Positions 9,284 to 18,505 of a DNA stretch of 64,000 nucleotides are shown in pieces; the first letter of the stretch is position 1, and the number at the start of each line of letters is the position of its first letter. The position numbers and the translations under genes are program-made. The stretch spans positions 1 to 64,000 of the forward strand of contig JBCBRH010000022.1 in the NCBI GenBank assembly GCA_039819785.1. Direction: 5' to 3'. The notes beneath the pieces are model-generated. The model had not been told where the DNA came from and made no database searches. It saw nothing but the letters and a program-made list of their open reading frames with translations. The DNA is from JBCBRD01 sp039819785. GTDB taxonomy: Bacteria; Pseudomonadota; Alphaproteobacteria; Rhizobiales; Hyphomicrobiaceae.

Positions 9284-9460
9284 GCCATTACATATGGCTT
9301 AGGCCCCGGCTCAGATCAAAGGGCAAGGTTGCAGTTGTGCATATTTGCACTCCATCTGCGCGACCGTGCCACTTAGGTGCGGCAGCCCGCCTCCAGGGCC
9401 CCCACCCATCGCGCTTGCACCCGGTAGCATTGCAGGCTTTGCCACGATCAAAGGACGTCA

Positions 9461-10024
9461 ATGCGCAAAGTATATCTCGCCGGCCCCGAAGTCTTCCTTC
9501 CAAATGCCAGAGAGGTCGCTCAGGAGAAAAAGCGCATTTGCGCGGAGCATGGCCTCACGGGCGTCTTCCCGTTGGACGTCGACCTGATATTTCCAGACGG
9601 CGCGACCCCGGCAGATCAGGCTGCGCTGATTTCAGCTTCGAACGAAAACCTCATGCGCGGGTGTGATGCGATCATTGCCAATTGCACACCGTTCCGTGGC
9701 ACGGGCATGGATGCGGGCACAGCGTTCGAAATCGGCTTCATGCGCGCGCTGGGCAAACCGTGTTTCGGGTATTCGAATGTGCCTGGCGACTATGCGGTCC
9801 GCGCCCGTCAGTATGTTGACGCCAACCCGGGCTTTTCATTCGAAGGCGACCTGCCCGGTACCGAGATTGAAGATTTCGGCCATCCCGAAAACCTCATGAT
9901 CGCCTGCGCCATCGCTGCGAGTGATACATCCCTCATCACCCCCGACAGCCCAGCCAGCCCCGCCAACTTCGCCGACCTGACCCAGTTCCACCGCTGCGTG
10001 GGCCTTCTCGCACGATCAGTCTGA
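9461..10024 (+). CDS. Nucleoside 2-deoxyribosyltransferase family protein
   Basis: These enzymes move the 2-deoxyribose group between nucleobases in salvage; some relatives hydrolyse deoxynucleoside monophosphates (DNPH1-like). The 187-residue product has the opening KVYLAGPEVF strand and loop, the CDAIIANCTPFRGTGMDAGT segment that positions substrate, and the catalytic glutamate in TAFEIGFMRALGKP. A Shine-Dalgarno AAGGA lies seven bases before ATG. It is divergent from uvrB and followed by over 200 bases without a gene. Exact base preference cannot be told. Confidence 0.88.
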   Translation: MRKVYLAGPEVFLPNAREVAQEKKRICAEHGLTGVFPLDVDLIFPDGATPADQAALISASNENLMRGCDAIIANCTPFRGTGMDAGTAFEIGFMRALGKPCFGYSNVPGDYAVRARQYVDANPGFSFEGDLPGTEIEDFGHPENLMIACAIAASDTSLITPDSPASPANFADLTQFHRCVGLLARSV

Positions 10025-10244
10025 GCCGCACGGTCATATCTAAAGGAGGCGCCGTCACAAACGATGTCGTCAAAACCAAAAGCAGTTTTGATCTGACTCA
10101 GAAGAAGCCATCCCGAGGTGGCACACGCGCGACCGCCACAAAGTGTCCCTTGAAGGTTTGAACCTCATCCCTCACGGGCGCAGGCCAAGGGCAACCGGTT
10201 GCGGCGTGCCCAAGGCCAACACCCATGGCCAACACCCAAGGTTC

Positions 10245-12542
10245 TTACATCGACCACTTGCGCCAGATGGCACCCAGGATGTCGGCAAAGTCATCGGTCC
10301 ATGGAACCGTCTGACCAGCATCCGCCGTCCGAACACCCTTAAGCCGTTGCACCCGGTCGATGACGGTTTTGTCTTTGGCCAGGAAGACAACATGGCTCGG
10401 CTGACCATCAAGACCCGGCAGACCGTCTGCGTCAAAAACGGGCGTCACGTAGACGCCTGGGATGGCACCAGCCGTGGCGGCGACCACGCTTTCCAGTTCC
10501 AAATAGCGGTTCGAGATGTGGAACGCGATCAGACCGTCTTGAGGAATTTTCGACAAGAACAACTGCAACGCTTCCTTGGTCATCAGGTGAACCGGGATCG
10601 AATCCGACGAAAACGCATCCACCACGAGATAGTCGAAGGCACCATCTGGCGACCTGGCAAGCGTGATGCGGGCATCACCGATCACGGTTTCCGTATCGGC
10701 AGCACAGCGCGTCATGTACGAGAAGTGCTTCGGATCACGTGCAATTCTGTCGACGACAGGATCGATTTCGTAAAGCGTCATAGTCTCATCTTCGCGCACG
10801 AGGCAGGCAAGCGAGCCGGTCCCCAGGCCGATGATTCCGACGCTGAGCTTGCTATCAGTCGGAGATAAGGATTCACGAGCGATGTCGAAGCCGAGCGCCA
10901 TCGGTGACTTGGGGTGGTAGTAGGTGATCGCGTCGGGCGCTTCGATCGCATTCCCATCCGCGTCGGTCAGCTTCTCTCCGCCATGCATGGTCGAACCGTG
11001 GTAAAATAAGCGGTAACGGCCATCAGGTGTTTCAAGGACGCGCGAGACGCCAAAGAAGCTGCGCTCGTTGATCCCGTTTGTGACAAGGTTGGTGCCAGCG
11101 CTCACGAGAACGAGTGACGCCAGAACAGCCCCTGCTGCCCGTCCGGGACCAGCCGAGGGCCACACGATCAGACCACCCGCGACCATCAGCAAGACCATGA
11201 CGATGGCGGCAGCAGGCACAGGCTGCATTTCGCCTCCGGCTGCCGCGATCCAGATCGCACCACCCGTCACCCCAAGCCCACCGGCAACCATCAAAGCCTG
11301 TTCACGGCGCGCCTTGTCCCAAAGCGCTTCCACAAGCCCCGGCCGCGCCAGCAGTCCGGCAAGAATGAGTAGCGGATACTCAAGAACGATGTTGAAAATC
11401 TGTGGCGCGATGATGCCTGTGAACAGTCCACCCAGAACACCGCCAAGCGACATGAACAGGTAGAACTCCGTCAAACGGTCGGCATCTGGCCGGGCTTCAT
11501 AAAGCGCGCGGTGACAAACCAGCGTCGTAACCACGAAGGTCGCAAAGCCGATAAACCCGCCCATCATCGCACTGGCCGATGTCGGCAGCACAATCAGGAT
11601 CACCGAGATGATCGCAAAAGCCGGCTGAAGCTGAAGCACGATGTTGTGCGGGATCATGGACTGATCGCGGAACACGATCACGAACGTGCCCAGGAACGTT
11701 GCCAGTGGGATGACCCAAAGGAAGGGCGCAGACGCAATGTCCGTGGTCACATGTGTGGTGAACGCCACCATCAGTGCGGATGGAACGAACGCAAGGCCGA
11801 CCCAGGCAGCCCGCATCAGCCATGTCGGGGCAGCGGATAACGCGCCCGGCTCCGCAGCAGAAGGTACATCGGCAGCCTGCGCGCGCAACCCGGCCAGCAT
11901 CAGGATGCCGCAGACGCCCAGCATCGGCAGCAACGCGATAAAGCCGCCTGCCCAGATTGTGCGCTGCATCTCAAGCCCGATCATCGGCTCAATCAAGAAC
12001 GGATAGGCCAGCAGCGAAGCGAGCGAGCCCAGGTTTGAGGCTCCGTACAGAAAATAAGGATCGTTCGCGTGGGGATGACCGGAACGCGTGAACCATGCCT
12101 GCAGCAGCGGCGCGTTGGCAGAGACGGCAAAAAACGGCAGCCCGACGCCGACCGTCATCACAGCCACAAGCCACATATAGAAGTTTCCGGTCGGCGGCTC
12201 ATCAGCCCAGGCCGGTAAGCCGAAGGGAAGCGCGGACACGGCGATGACACAGACCGCGAGATGGATCAAAGGCGCATAGGGCCAGGGTGCAAACCGGTTC
12301 AACGCATGCGCATAGCAGTAACCAGCCAAGAGCGTTGCCTGGAAGAAGCACATCGCAACAGCCCAGACAGACGGCGAGCCACCCAGATGGGGCAAAACCA
12401 TCTTCGCAAAAACGGGCTGCACCGAGAACAGCAGCGATGCCGATACCAACAGCGTACCGGCAAACACAATCAGGCCCGCGCGACCAGCCGCAATGGCGCT
12501 CAGTGTTCCAGATGTACTCGGTGTGATGGACGTCGCACCCAT
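10245..12542 (-). CDS. Membrane protein fused to a spermidine/spermine synthase-like domain
   Basis: The product is about 765 residues. The first ~500 contain many hydrophobic segments typical of the MFS-like membrane half of fused spermidine synthase proteins (start: FAGTLLVSASLLFSVQPVFA). The last ~250 residues are a cytosolic Rossmann methyltransferase-like fold with GIIGLGTGSLAC, the acidic DETMTLYEIDP strand end, and VVDAFSSDSIPVHLMT in the active-site loop. The aminopropyl substrate chemistry cannot be confirmed. ATG 12542 is preferred to 12572 because GGGGGA lies about eight bases upstream. Known relatives are widespread in Proteobacteria and mostly uncharacterised. Confidence 0.82.
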   Translation of the reverse strand: MGATSITPSTSGTLSAIAAGRAGLIVFAGTLLVSASLLFSVQPVFAKMVLPHLGGSPSVWAVAMCFFQATLLAGYCYAHALNRFAPWPYAPLIHLAVCVIAVSALPFGLPAWADEPPTGNFYMWLVAVMTVGVGLPFFAVSANAPLLQAWFTRSGHPHANDPYFLYGASNLGSLASLLAYPFLIEPMIGLEMQRTIWAGGFIALLPMLGVCGILMLAGLRAQAADVPSAAEPGALSAAPTWLMRAAWVGLAFVPSALMVAFTTHVTTDIASAPFLWVIPLATFLGTFVIVFRDQSMIPHNIVLQLQPAFAIISVILIVLPTSASAMMGGFIGFATFVVTTLVCHRALYEARPDADRLTEFYLFMSLGGVLGGLFTGIIAPQIFNIVLEYPLLILAGLLARPGLVEALWDKARREQALMVAGGLGVTGGAIWIAAAGGEMQPVPAAAIVMVLLMVAGGLIVWPSAGPGRAAGAVLASLVLVSAGTNLVTNGINERSFFGVSRVLETPDGRYRLFYHGSTMHGGEKLTDADGNAIEAPDAITYYHPKSPMALGFDIARESLSPTDSKLSVGIIGLGTGSLACLVREDETMTLYEIDPVVDRIARDPKHFSYMTRCAADTETVIGDARITLARSPDGAFDYLVVDAFSSDSIPVHLMTKEALQLFLSKIPQDGLIAFHISNRYLELESVVAATAGAIPGVYVTPVFDADGLPGLDGQPSHVVFLAKDKTVIDRVQRLKGVRTADAGQTVPWTDDFADILGAIWRKWSM

Positions 12543-12902
12543 GAATTCAATCCCCCATACGCACGCAAACAAACGCGTTCAAAATCTTCGAAATCAATTC
12601 CTGGTTTTACCAAATCAGCATTTCGTATTTCTGAACCAGCACCCGCCGGATAAGGCTTTTTTCGTTTGGATTGGGTAAAGTCCAATTCCAGATTGAAACA
12701 CTCACGCCACGCGACGTGCCGCCCCTGCGGACACAGCAAGGCAAAGCACCGCGCATCTTCCCAAGCCTTGAAAAGCGCAAGCGATGGCCATGCTCCGTTG
12801 AAGTGGCCTTCATTCCTGAGCCAAAAAGGCCTAACCTGTTGTGTGCCTGAGCATCGCGAGGCGATATCAATCAGGCGTCAGGATACGAGCGGGGGCAAAG
12901 CT
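12543..12902. other. Intergenic region between divergent genes
   Basis: About 360 bases between the spermidine-synthase-like fusion and the SDR gene. The in-frame upstream extension of the SDR frame lacks features of the family and is treated as non-coding. No recognisable operator or terminator. Confidence 0.4.
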
Positions 12903-13619
12903 TTGAGCGACACACGCATTGCACTGGTCAGCGGGGCAAACCGCGGCATCGGCCTTGAAATCGTCCGACAGTTGTCGCGCGAGGGGATCATGACGGCGCT
13001 CGGCGCACGCGACTTGGAGGCAGGTCAAAAAGCAGCCGATACACTGGCATCAGAGGGCCTCGAGCCAGCACCGGTCGCACTCGACGTCACCGATCCAGAA
13101 AGCGTCAAACAAGCCGTCGAAAGGACGATCCATTTGTTTGGGCGGATCGATATCCTGGTGAACAACGCCGGTATCCTTATCGATCCAGAATTGGACGAAG
13201 GCGGATCGGTTGCCGAGACCCCGATCGAAATTGTTCAGCAGACCTTCGAAGTGAACACGCTCGGTCCACTGCGCCTGATGCAGGCGGTTCTGCCGCATAT
13301 GACCGAGGCCCGCTATGGTCGCATCGTCAACATGTCATCTGGCCTGGGCCAGCTGTCAGACATGGGCGGCGGGCGGTTGGCCTACCGGCTTTCGAAGACG
13401 GCATTGAACGCGTTGACGCGAACAGCCGCTGCCGAAGTGACCGGTGGTGACATCAAGATCAATGCGATGTGCCCCGGCTGGGTCCGCACCGACATGGGTG
13501 GGCCCAACGCTGCTTTGTCCGTGGAAGAGGGCGCACAAACGGCAGTCTGGCTTTCGATGCTGGATGGCGACGGACCCAGTGGCGGGTTCTTCCGAGGTGA
13601 AATGCCTATTCCTTGGTAG
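12903..13619 (+). CDS. Short-chain dehydrogenase/reductase
   Basis: A classical SDR of about 238 residues that oxidises or reduces an alcohol/carbonyl with NAD(P). It shows the nucleotide-binding SGANRGIG motif near the N-terminus, the NNAG stabilising motif, the catalytic serine in NMSSGLG, and YRLSK for the Tyr/Lys pair. The C-terminal end PSGGFFRGEMPIPW is like plant-type carbonyl reductases (SDR21C-like). A TTG at 12903 is the likely start: a GGGGGC ribosome binding site sits upstream and residues before it do not match SDRs. Substrate unknown. Confidence 0.88.
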   Translation: MSDTRIALVSGANRGIGLEIVRQLSREGIMTALGARDLEAGQKAADTLASEGLEPAPVALDVTDPESVKQAVERTIHLFGRIDILVNNAGILIDPELDEGGSVAETPIEIVQQTFEVNTLGPLRLMQAVLPHMTEARYGRIVNMSSGLGQLSDMGGGRLAYRLSKTALNALTRTAAAEVTGGDIKINAMCPGWVRTDMGGPNAALSVEEGAQTAVWLSMLDGDGPSGGFFRGEMPIPW

Positions 13620-13806
13620 GAAGCGGCTCAAGCGTGCAGTCCTGGAAGGAAGGCTCCGAGCCCGGAAAGAAACCGGCATCGGAGGCAACCCGTTCGTCCA
13701 TTCATTTCTGAACGGCTGCCGGTATTCACCGCGCCGCAAACGACTTGATCCCCGTCATTGCCCATATTGTCCTGTGTCGCGACGAAGAATTGAGACCGCG
13801 CTTCAG

Positions 13807-14355
13807 ATGATCGACCAACAGACGACCGAAAGCGAGACATGCGAGCTGCGGGTGATCGTCGGCTCTGGCGTGGCCGTCCGTCGTTTTGCAGCCAGCATAG
13901 GTGCCACCAACCTGTTTTCGCTATCTGGCATGGGGCGGCTGACAGTCTGGCCGATGTACGAAGATGACCATGACGCCCTGCACCGGGCCTATGGGACGGG
14001 CGACTGGAGTGACCAACACATTCGGCTGTCATCGCGAGATGTTGAGCAATGTGCGAAATGTTCGGTCGGTGAACGGTTGGCATACCTGGAAGCAATCGCG
14101 ACTGCCGATACGTTTCATCAGGCTGCAGCGGCTTGGCTGGATGGCACCATGAGTGTGCGCCCAACATCGTTGTCGTTGAACACAGCCGGCCAACACATAT
14201 ATCGCCCGCGACGGCTATGGCCGCTCAACATGGCGCTGGGTGCATTGGGCATCACCCCGACGTCGCCCGAAACGGATGCCATGGCCGAGTCCGGCCTCGG
14301 GCAGTTTGCATCGAACGCTGACCTGATGGCCAACGCGATGCCGGCTGCGTCTTAG
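13807..14355 (+). CDS. Hypothetical protein
   Basis: I do not recognise this product of about 182 residues. It has a plausible amino-acid balance and codon use with G or C favoured in third positions, which supports it over the overlapping minus-strand frame. There is no signal peptide or membrane segment. Two cysteines fall in CAKC near residue 83. The frame stays open upstream into the SDR gene, so the start is uncertain; ATG 13807 has no clear ribosome binding site. It could be translated after the SDR gene. Confidence 0.4.
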   Translation: MIDQQTTESETCELRVIVGSGVAVRRFAASIGATNLFSLSGMGRLTVWPMYEDDHDALHRAYGTGDWSDQHIRLSSRDVEQCAKCSVGERLAYLEAIATADTFHQAAAAWLDGTMSVRPTSLSLNTAGQHIYRPRRLWPLNMALGALGITPTSPETDAMAESGLGQFASNADLMANAMPAAS

Positions 14356-14426
14356 AGTCTGTGATATGCCGTTGTGACCTGTGGCGCGCGGTGGCACGAC
14401 CAGCGCACGGAACCCAGGCGCCCCCA

Positions 14427-14762
14427 TCATTTGGCACAAGCGATGCATGTCGGTAGGGCCGGGTCAAACGCCAGTCGCTTCAGCGCGATGTCTCCATCGC
14501 ATTCGAGGCACCGCCCGAACGCGCCCTCTTCAATCCGTTTCAATGCAGCTTCAATCCGTTCGCGCTCGTTGCGCCGGTTTTCCTGCTGGCGGATCGCCAT
14601 GGCCTGGTTCTGAATGGCGTCGATCCGCGAAACCCGCCCCACACTTGTCTGATCGAGTTCGACGGCCTCGGCAGCACGCGCGCCGGTCTCAGCCAGGTCG
14701 TCCAGTTCCAACAACCGTGCCTCAAGCTGCGCTTTGAATCTGTCAAGGTGCTGGGTTTCCAT
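14427..14762 (-). CDS. DksA/TraR-type C4 zinc-finger protein
   Basis: The 111-residue product has a coiled-coil N-terminal part and a C-terminal four-cysteine zinc finger (Cys85, Cys88, Cys106, Cys109: CLEC and CIAC). The tip of the coiled coil in true DksA carries DxxDxA, reaching RNA polymerase through the secondary channel; here the equivalent region is not clearly that motif. It is shorter than DksA (~150) and closer to the TraR/YbiI-like group. A role at RNA polymerase is inferred from family. Confidence 0.85.
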   Translation of the reverse strand: METQHLDRFKAQLEARLLELDDLAETGARAAEAVELDQTSVGRVSRIDAIQNQAMAIRQQENRRNERERIEAALKRIEEGAFGRCLECDGDIALKRLAFDPALPTCIACAK

Positions 14763-14979
14763 CGCGGTCTTCTTCTAGCAGGTCCCACATCGCATGTCTC
14801 CGCCAGCAGGTCGCACAGACCAGAACCCATAGAGCACGATGACGGGAAAACCGGGGCTTTTCGACAGAATAAGCGCTTGAAAGCATCGCCAACCGTTTCG
14901 AGCTTGGCTAAACAGAAGTCCTGAGCCAAATGCCAAGGGCCGGTAAATTCCATTGTTTTCGGGAAGTGGGAGTGTCGAG

Positions 14980-15603
14980 ATGCGTACAAACGGTTGGCGG
15001 CAATACGATAAGGCTCGCCTGAGCACATCGCTTGGCATCCTGCTGAAAACCATGGCCCTCGTGCTGATGGCGGCCGTTGTCGCACCGATTGGGGCCACAA
15101 CAACGCTGGCGGATCCAAACGCCTCAAAAACGCTTCAGACCAACACCGCGCAACTCAGCGCACCTGTGAAGGTCGGCGTTATGTCAGGTGGCTCGCCGTT
15201 TCAGGCACTGCGTGGCAGCTGGTCCGGTGCAGGGTTGATCCAGTTGGAGAACGGCAGCAACGAGTCAATCCGCTGTAGAGCCTACTACACAACCAAATCC
15301 GCTGGGGCGCGCCTTGGCATGTCCGTGCGGTGCGCCAGCCCGGCAAGCAAAATAGACCTTCGCGCAGGGCTGGATCTCAGCGGTGCTGGTCAAATCAACG
15401 GCACGTGGGAAGAACGGACGTTCAACGCAAATGGAACAGCGGTCGGGCGGGCCTCTTCAACCTCAATGCGGCTTCAGATTGCCGGCACACTGTCTGGAAC
15501 CGTCTCGGTCATCCTCGACGGGAAATCGCAACAGATCTCGATCTTCAGCTCGAATGCAGGCTTGAACGGCGTGACAATTCGGCTTCAGAAATCGCGTTCG
15601 TGA
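14980..15603 (+). CDS. Exported hypothetical protein
   Basis: The product is about 207 residues with a signal sequence or single membrane anchor (SLGILLKTMALVLMAAVVAP, residues ~18-37) and a likely signal peptidase site after TTLA. The mature part looks all-beta, with alternating polar and hydrophobic residues and a repeated pattern of Ser/Gly-rich strands (RGSWSGAGLIQL, GTWEERTF, LSGTVSVILDG). This resembles small lipocalin-like periplasmic domains in alphaproteobacteria. Two cysteines are present. ATG 14980 has GGGAG seven to eight bases upstream. Function unknown. Confidence 0.65.
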   Translation: MRTNGWRQYDKARLSTSLGILLKTMALVLMAAVVAPIGATTTLADPNASKTLQTNTAQLSAPVKVGVMSGGSPFQALRGSWSGAGLIQLENGSNESIRCRAYYTTKSAGARLGMSVRCASPASKIDLRAGLDLSGAGQINGTWEERTFNANGTAVGRASSTSMRLQIAGTLSGTVSVILDGKSQQISIFSSNAGLNGVTIRLQKSRS

Positions 15604-15755
15604 TGAGGCGTGGTCCTAAGCCACTGCTGCTCGCGCCTCAAATGATGTATGCATATTCGCACCGCGGCGCGGCAGCCCCTATCCAGGGGGCAGCGCGCTA
15701 AAAAGCCAACGCAAACATCGTATTGCGCTAAGAATCGCCGAACAGGATGATCGCA

Positions 15756-16106
15756 ATGAACCTCGCACGCGCCCTTGCCATTTCGTGCCTCGTCGCCGCA
15801 GCCAGCACAACAGCTGTCAACGCTACGGGCTATCGCGGCGACAATGGGCTGGACCGCGGATACGTGATCGCCGAAAGCCGGCATGGGAATGGCAGCATTT
15901 CAGGCCGCGTTCGCCCTTCAAGGCTAGGCCCGCAGGTCCAGTTGCCAAGCGGCCGTTGGGAATATTGCCGTCGCAGCTGCTCGGAAACCTTGCGCGTTGA
16001 AACAGTGGACTTCTGGGAAGGCCGGGCAGACGGCCAGTCTGGTTTGTCGCAAGAATGCGGCATATTCGGATGTCTGGATCTCCACGTCGGCCGGCGCGGA
16101 TACTGA
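15756..16106 (+). CDS. Small exported cysteine-containing hypothetical protein
   Basis: About 116 residues with a clear N-terminal signal (LARALAISCLVAAASTTAVNA) and a mature part holding four cysteines in two pairs, CRRSC and CGIFGC, that could form disulfides in the periplasm. ATG 15756 is preferred since AGGA lies eight bases before it; an ATG at 15747 is also in frame. It faces the MBL-fold gene with only ~30 bases between the stops. Not recognised beyond this. Confidence 0.6.
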   Translation: MNLARALAISCLVAAASTTAVNATGYRGDNGLDRGYVIAESRHGNGSISGRVRPSRLGPQVQLPSGRWEYCRRSCSETLRVETVDFWEGRADGQSGLSQECGIFGCLDLHVGRRGY

Positions 16107-16139
16107 ACCAGCACGCACCGCTGCATCCACGGGCGCAAT

Positions 16140-16802
16140 TCAGTCGAGCAAGAACGGGTTCGTCGTGCGCTCCAGCGCAAGTGAACTTCCAGGCCCATGC
16201 CCGCAGACAAAAGCATAGCTGTCACCAAGCGGCATGATCTTGGTTTTAATGGCGTTGATCAGTGCATCGTGGTCGCCGTAGGGAAAGTCTGTTCGTCCGA
16301 TGGAGCCGCGAAACAAAACGTCCCCCATCAAAATGAATTTGTTGGCGCGATTGACGTAGACAATCGACCCAGGTGAATGGCCGGGGCAATGCAGCGCCTC
16401 GAACGTATGCCCTGCGATATCGATTTTATCGCCTTCCTTGACCCAGGTATCTGGTGTGCAATTCTCAGCCGCGAAACCATATTCGCGCCCCTGGGCCTCA
16501 AGACCGTTCAACAAAAACGCATCAGCAAGATGTGGCCCTTGAATTGGAACGCCCAGTTTTTTGCTTAAGGAAGCAGCGCCACCGGCGTGATCAATATGGC
16601 CGTGCGTCAAGAGAATTTTTGAGGCCTTAATCTTCGTTTCTTTGATCGCATCCATAATGCGATCCACGTCCCCGCCGGGGTCGACAACAGCCCCATCCAA
16701 TGTTTTCAAATCCCATATCAACGTGCAGTTCTGCTGCAGCGGGGTCACCGGAATAATAGCTGCATTGAGGGTTGACGCTTGCGACGCGGATTGTTCGGAC
16801 AT
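16140..16802 (-). CDS. MBL-fold metallo-hydrolase (glyoxalase II-like, YcbL type)
   Basis: The 220-residue product has the metallo-beta-lactamase fold metal-binding motif THGHIDHAGG (HxHxDH), a third histidine in CPGHSPGS, the bridging aspartate in LMGDVLFRGSIGRTD, and a terminal histidine in CGHGPGSSL. These are hallmarks of the YcbL/GloB-like group, which hydrolyses thioesters such as S-lactoylglutathione. It lacks the C-terminal substrate domain of full-length glyoxalase II. The start ATG at 16802 gives a normal length. Confidence 0.9.
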   Translation of the reverse strand: MSEQSASQASTLNAAIIPVTPLQQNCTLIWDLKTLDGAVVDPGGDVDRIMDAIKETKIKASKILLTHGHIDHAGGAASLSKKLGVPIQGPHLADAFLLNGLEAQGREYGFAAENCTPDTWVKEGDKIDIAGHTFEALHCPGHSPGSIVYVNRANKFILMGDVLFRGSIGRTDFPYGDHDALINAIKTKIMPLGDSYAFVCGHGPGSSLALERTTNPFLLD

Positions 16803-16939
16803 GTAACACTCTGTTCGTGTGACTTATTTTTCTTCAAACTGAGATAACGTAATCACGACGCTAGCGCCAGGGGGCGCACGTGGTGCAATACTCCCACACT
16901 TTGGTCCAGGGTGGCTGCAGGCAAAAACAGATTCGACGC

Positions 16940-16975
16940 AAAAAAAACGAGGCCGCAAGCGACCCCGTTCTTTTT
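16940..16975 (-). terminator. Rho-independent terminator of ctrA
   Basis: On the minus strand a hairpin AACGGGGTCGC / GCGGCCTCGTT (two G-U pairs) with a CTTG-type tight loop is followed by eight T. It lies ~20 bases after the ctrA stop. Confidence 0.8.
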
Positions 16976-16996
16976 CAAATGCGATGAATTGTCGTT

Positions 16997-17692
16997 TTAG
17001 GCCGCAGCGGTTTCGTCGTCTGGATCGCGCAGAACATACCCGCGTCCCCATACCGTCTCGATGTGGTGCTTCCCACCTGTTGCGGCTTGGAGCTTTTTGC
17101 GCAACTTGCAGATGAAGACATCTATAATCTTCAACTCAGGCTCATCCATCCCACCGTAAAGATGGTTGAGGAACATTTCCTTGGTCAGCGTCGTGCCTTT
17201 GCGCAAGGAGAGCAGCTCGAGCATCTGATATTCTTTGCCGGTGAGGTGAACACGCTGTCCGTTCACTTCAACGGTCTTCGTATCGAGATTGACTTTTAAG
17301 TCACCCGTCTGAATGACCGACTGAGCATGCCCCTTGGAGCGGCGCACGATCGCATGAATGCGGGCGACCAGCTCGTCTTTATGGAACGGCTTCGTCATAT
17401 AGTCGTCGGCGCCAAAGCCAAGTCCGCGCACTTTGTCTTCGATCCCGGCAAGGCCTGAAAGGATCAAAATCGGTGTGGACACCTTGCTGACGCGCAGCAT
17501 TTTCAGGACTTCATAGCCGGACATATCCGGCAAGTTCAGATCAAGTAGAATGATGTCATAATCATAAAGCTTGCCGAGGTCTGCGCCTTCCTCACCAAGA
17601 TCTGTGATGTAGACATTAAAACCTTCAGACTGGAGCATAAGCTCAATGCTCTGCGCCGTAGCGTTGTCGTCTTCGATAAGAAGGACCCGCAT
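16997..17692 (-). CDS. ctrA: Cell-cycle master response regulator CtrA
   Basis: CtrA is the OmpR-family regulator that controls division, motility and replication timing in alphaproteobacteria. The 231-residue product has an N-terminal receiver domain with the acidic pocket (E7, D8, D9) and phospho-acceptor Asp51 in LLDLNLP, Thr and Lys switch residues (LSGLAG and TKPFHKDE), and a C-terminal winged helix with LTGKEYQMLELLSLRKG and VWGRGYVL. The end DDETAAA keeps the two C-terminal alanines important for ClpXP proteolysis. A predicted CtrA box lies 80 bases upstream, suggesting autoregulation, and a GANTC cluster lies further up. fliJ is divergent. Confidence 0.97.
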   Translation of the reverse strand: MRVLLIEDDNATAQSIELMLQSEGFNVYITDLGEEGADLGKLYDYDIILLDLNLPDMSGYEVLKMLRVSKVSTPILILSGLAGIEDKVRGLGFGADDYMTKPFHKDELVARIHAIVRRSKGHAQSVIQTGDLKVNLDTKTVEVNGQRVHLTGKEYQMLELLSLRKGTTLTKEMFLNHLYGGMDEPELKIIDVFICKLRKKLQAATGGKHHIETVWGRGYVLRDPDDETAAA

Positions 17693-17771
17693 TTTCGTTC
17701 CTCATCTTTTCTGGCGTGTCGCCAGACCCGCTGCCCCAATGCTTGAAGAGAACGCAACTGATCGTCTTCAG

Positions 17772-17786
17772 CTAATCTTCGATTAA
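17772..17786 (-). promoter_or_regulatory. Predicted CtrA box upstream of ctrA
   Basis: On the minus strand the sequence is TTAA, seven bases, TTAG: 7 of 8 consensus positions. Its near end is 80 bases before the ctrA start. It probably mediates autoregulation. Predicted only. Confidence 0.55.
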
Positions 17787-18224
17787 GATTTACCACCGAG
17801 AAGTTTAACAAATCCTAATTTTGTATTGCGCCAAACACCTGATCGCAGCTGTATCTCGTAAGACACTGATAATGTGTTAGCTTTTCGTGCCACTCTACGC
17901 ATGAAATTTGTAATGCCCAACACCGGATGATCTCGGTATTTCGACTAGGCCGGGAACAAATCGCAGACCCTGAAACGCAGGATCCAGGCAAACCAATGCG
18001 CAAGCCCGATCAAGGCAAACACCACGCATGGAGCAGACAATAGGGTCCATCCACGCCCAGGGGCACGTGCCCATGGGTGCTGTCGTTTTCCCAGATTGTT
18101 GGACTAAAACAGAGACGCGACGGTGCTAAGCACAAAATGCCGACGATGGTCGGCCACGAAGAAACGATTCCCGTGGAAGGGAACCCATCACCACACCTTC
18201 TCCACAATTATCACTGTTCGGATT

Positions 18225-18285
18225 GAATCCCTAGTGCCTGGCGTAGGCTGAACCTTGTGAATTCTTTCAGGGAATCATTCGATTC
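18225..18285. promoter_or_regulatory. Cluster of three CcrM methylation sites (GANTC)
   Basis: GAATC at 18225-18229 and 18272-18276 and GATTC at 18281-18285; the last two form a short inverted pair with a four-base gap. In Caulobacter a GANTC in the ctrA P1 promoter makes transcription depend on hemimethylation. Here the cluster is 530-590 bases upstream of ctrA and 220-280 upstream of fliJ, so its target is uncertain. Confidence 0.35.
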
Positions 18286-18505
18286 TGACATAGTGACTTT
18301 AGCGCCACGTTAAGGTGCCTGTGACACACTCAGCAAACGTCATAATAGGGTCGGGACCGGGTTGACGTCTGAGGGTGGCAATAGCAACTTAAGAAAGTGG
18401 TTAAGCCAGTAAGACGTGGCAACGGATCTGTAACCGAAAAGAAGTTTGGCACAGAAATTGAACCTGTGGCGGCAGGTGTTCGAATATGTACAGGGGTATC
18501 GAACG

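Larger units (their letters stand above)
17693..18505. other. Long regulatory region between ctrA and fliJ
   Basis: About 810 bases without a credible gene, unusually long for this window. It holds a CtrA box near ctrA (17772-17786), a GANTC cluster at 18225-18285 and a pair of TTAA half sites with an eight-base spacer (18389-18404). Multi-promoter control of ctrA is known in Caulobacter, so this length is expected. Confidence 0.6.

Noticed and set aside
9284..9460. LexA (SOS) box before uvrB
   Set aside because: No GTTC-N7-GTTC or its reverse complement was found in this gap.
13628..14167. Minus-strand 179-codon frame opposite the hypothetical at 13807
   Set aside because: Codon position bias favours the plus-strand frame; residues are Arg/Pro/His/Ser-rich as in shadow frames.
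18389..18404. CtrA box upstream of fliJ
   Set aside because: Two TTAA are separated by eight bases, not seven; only a weak candidate.
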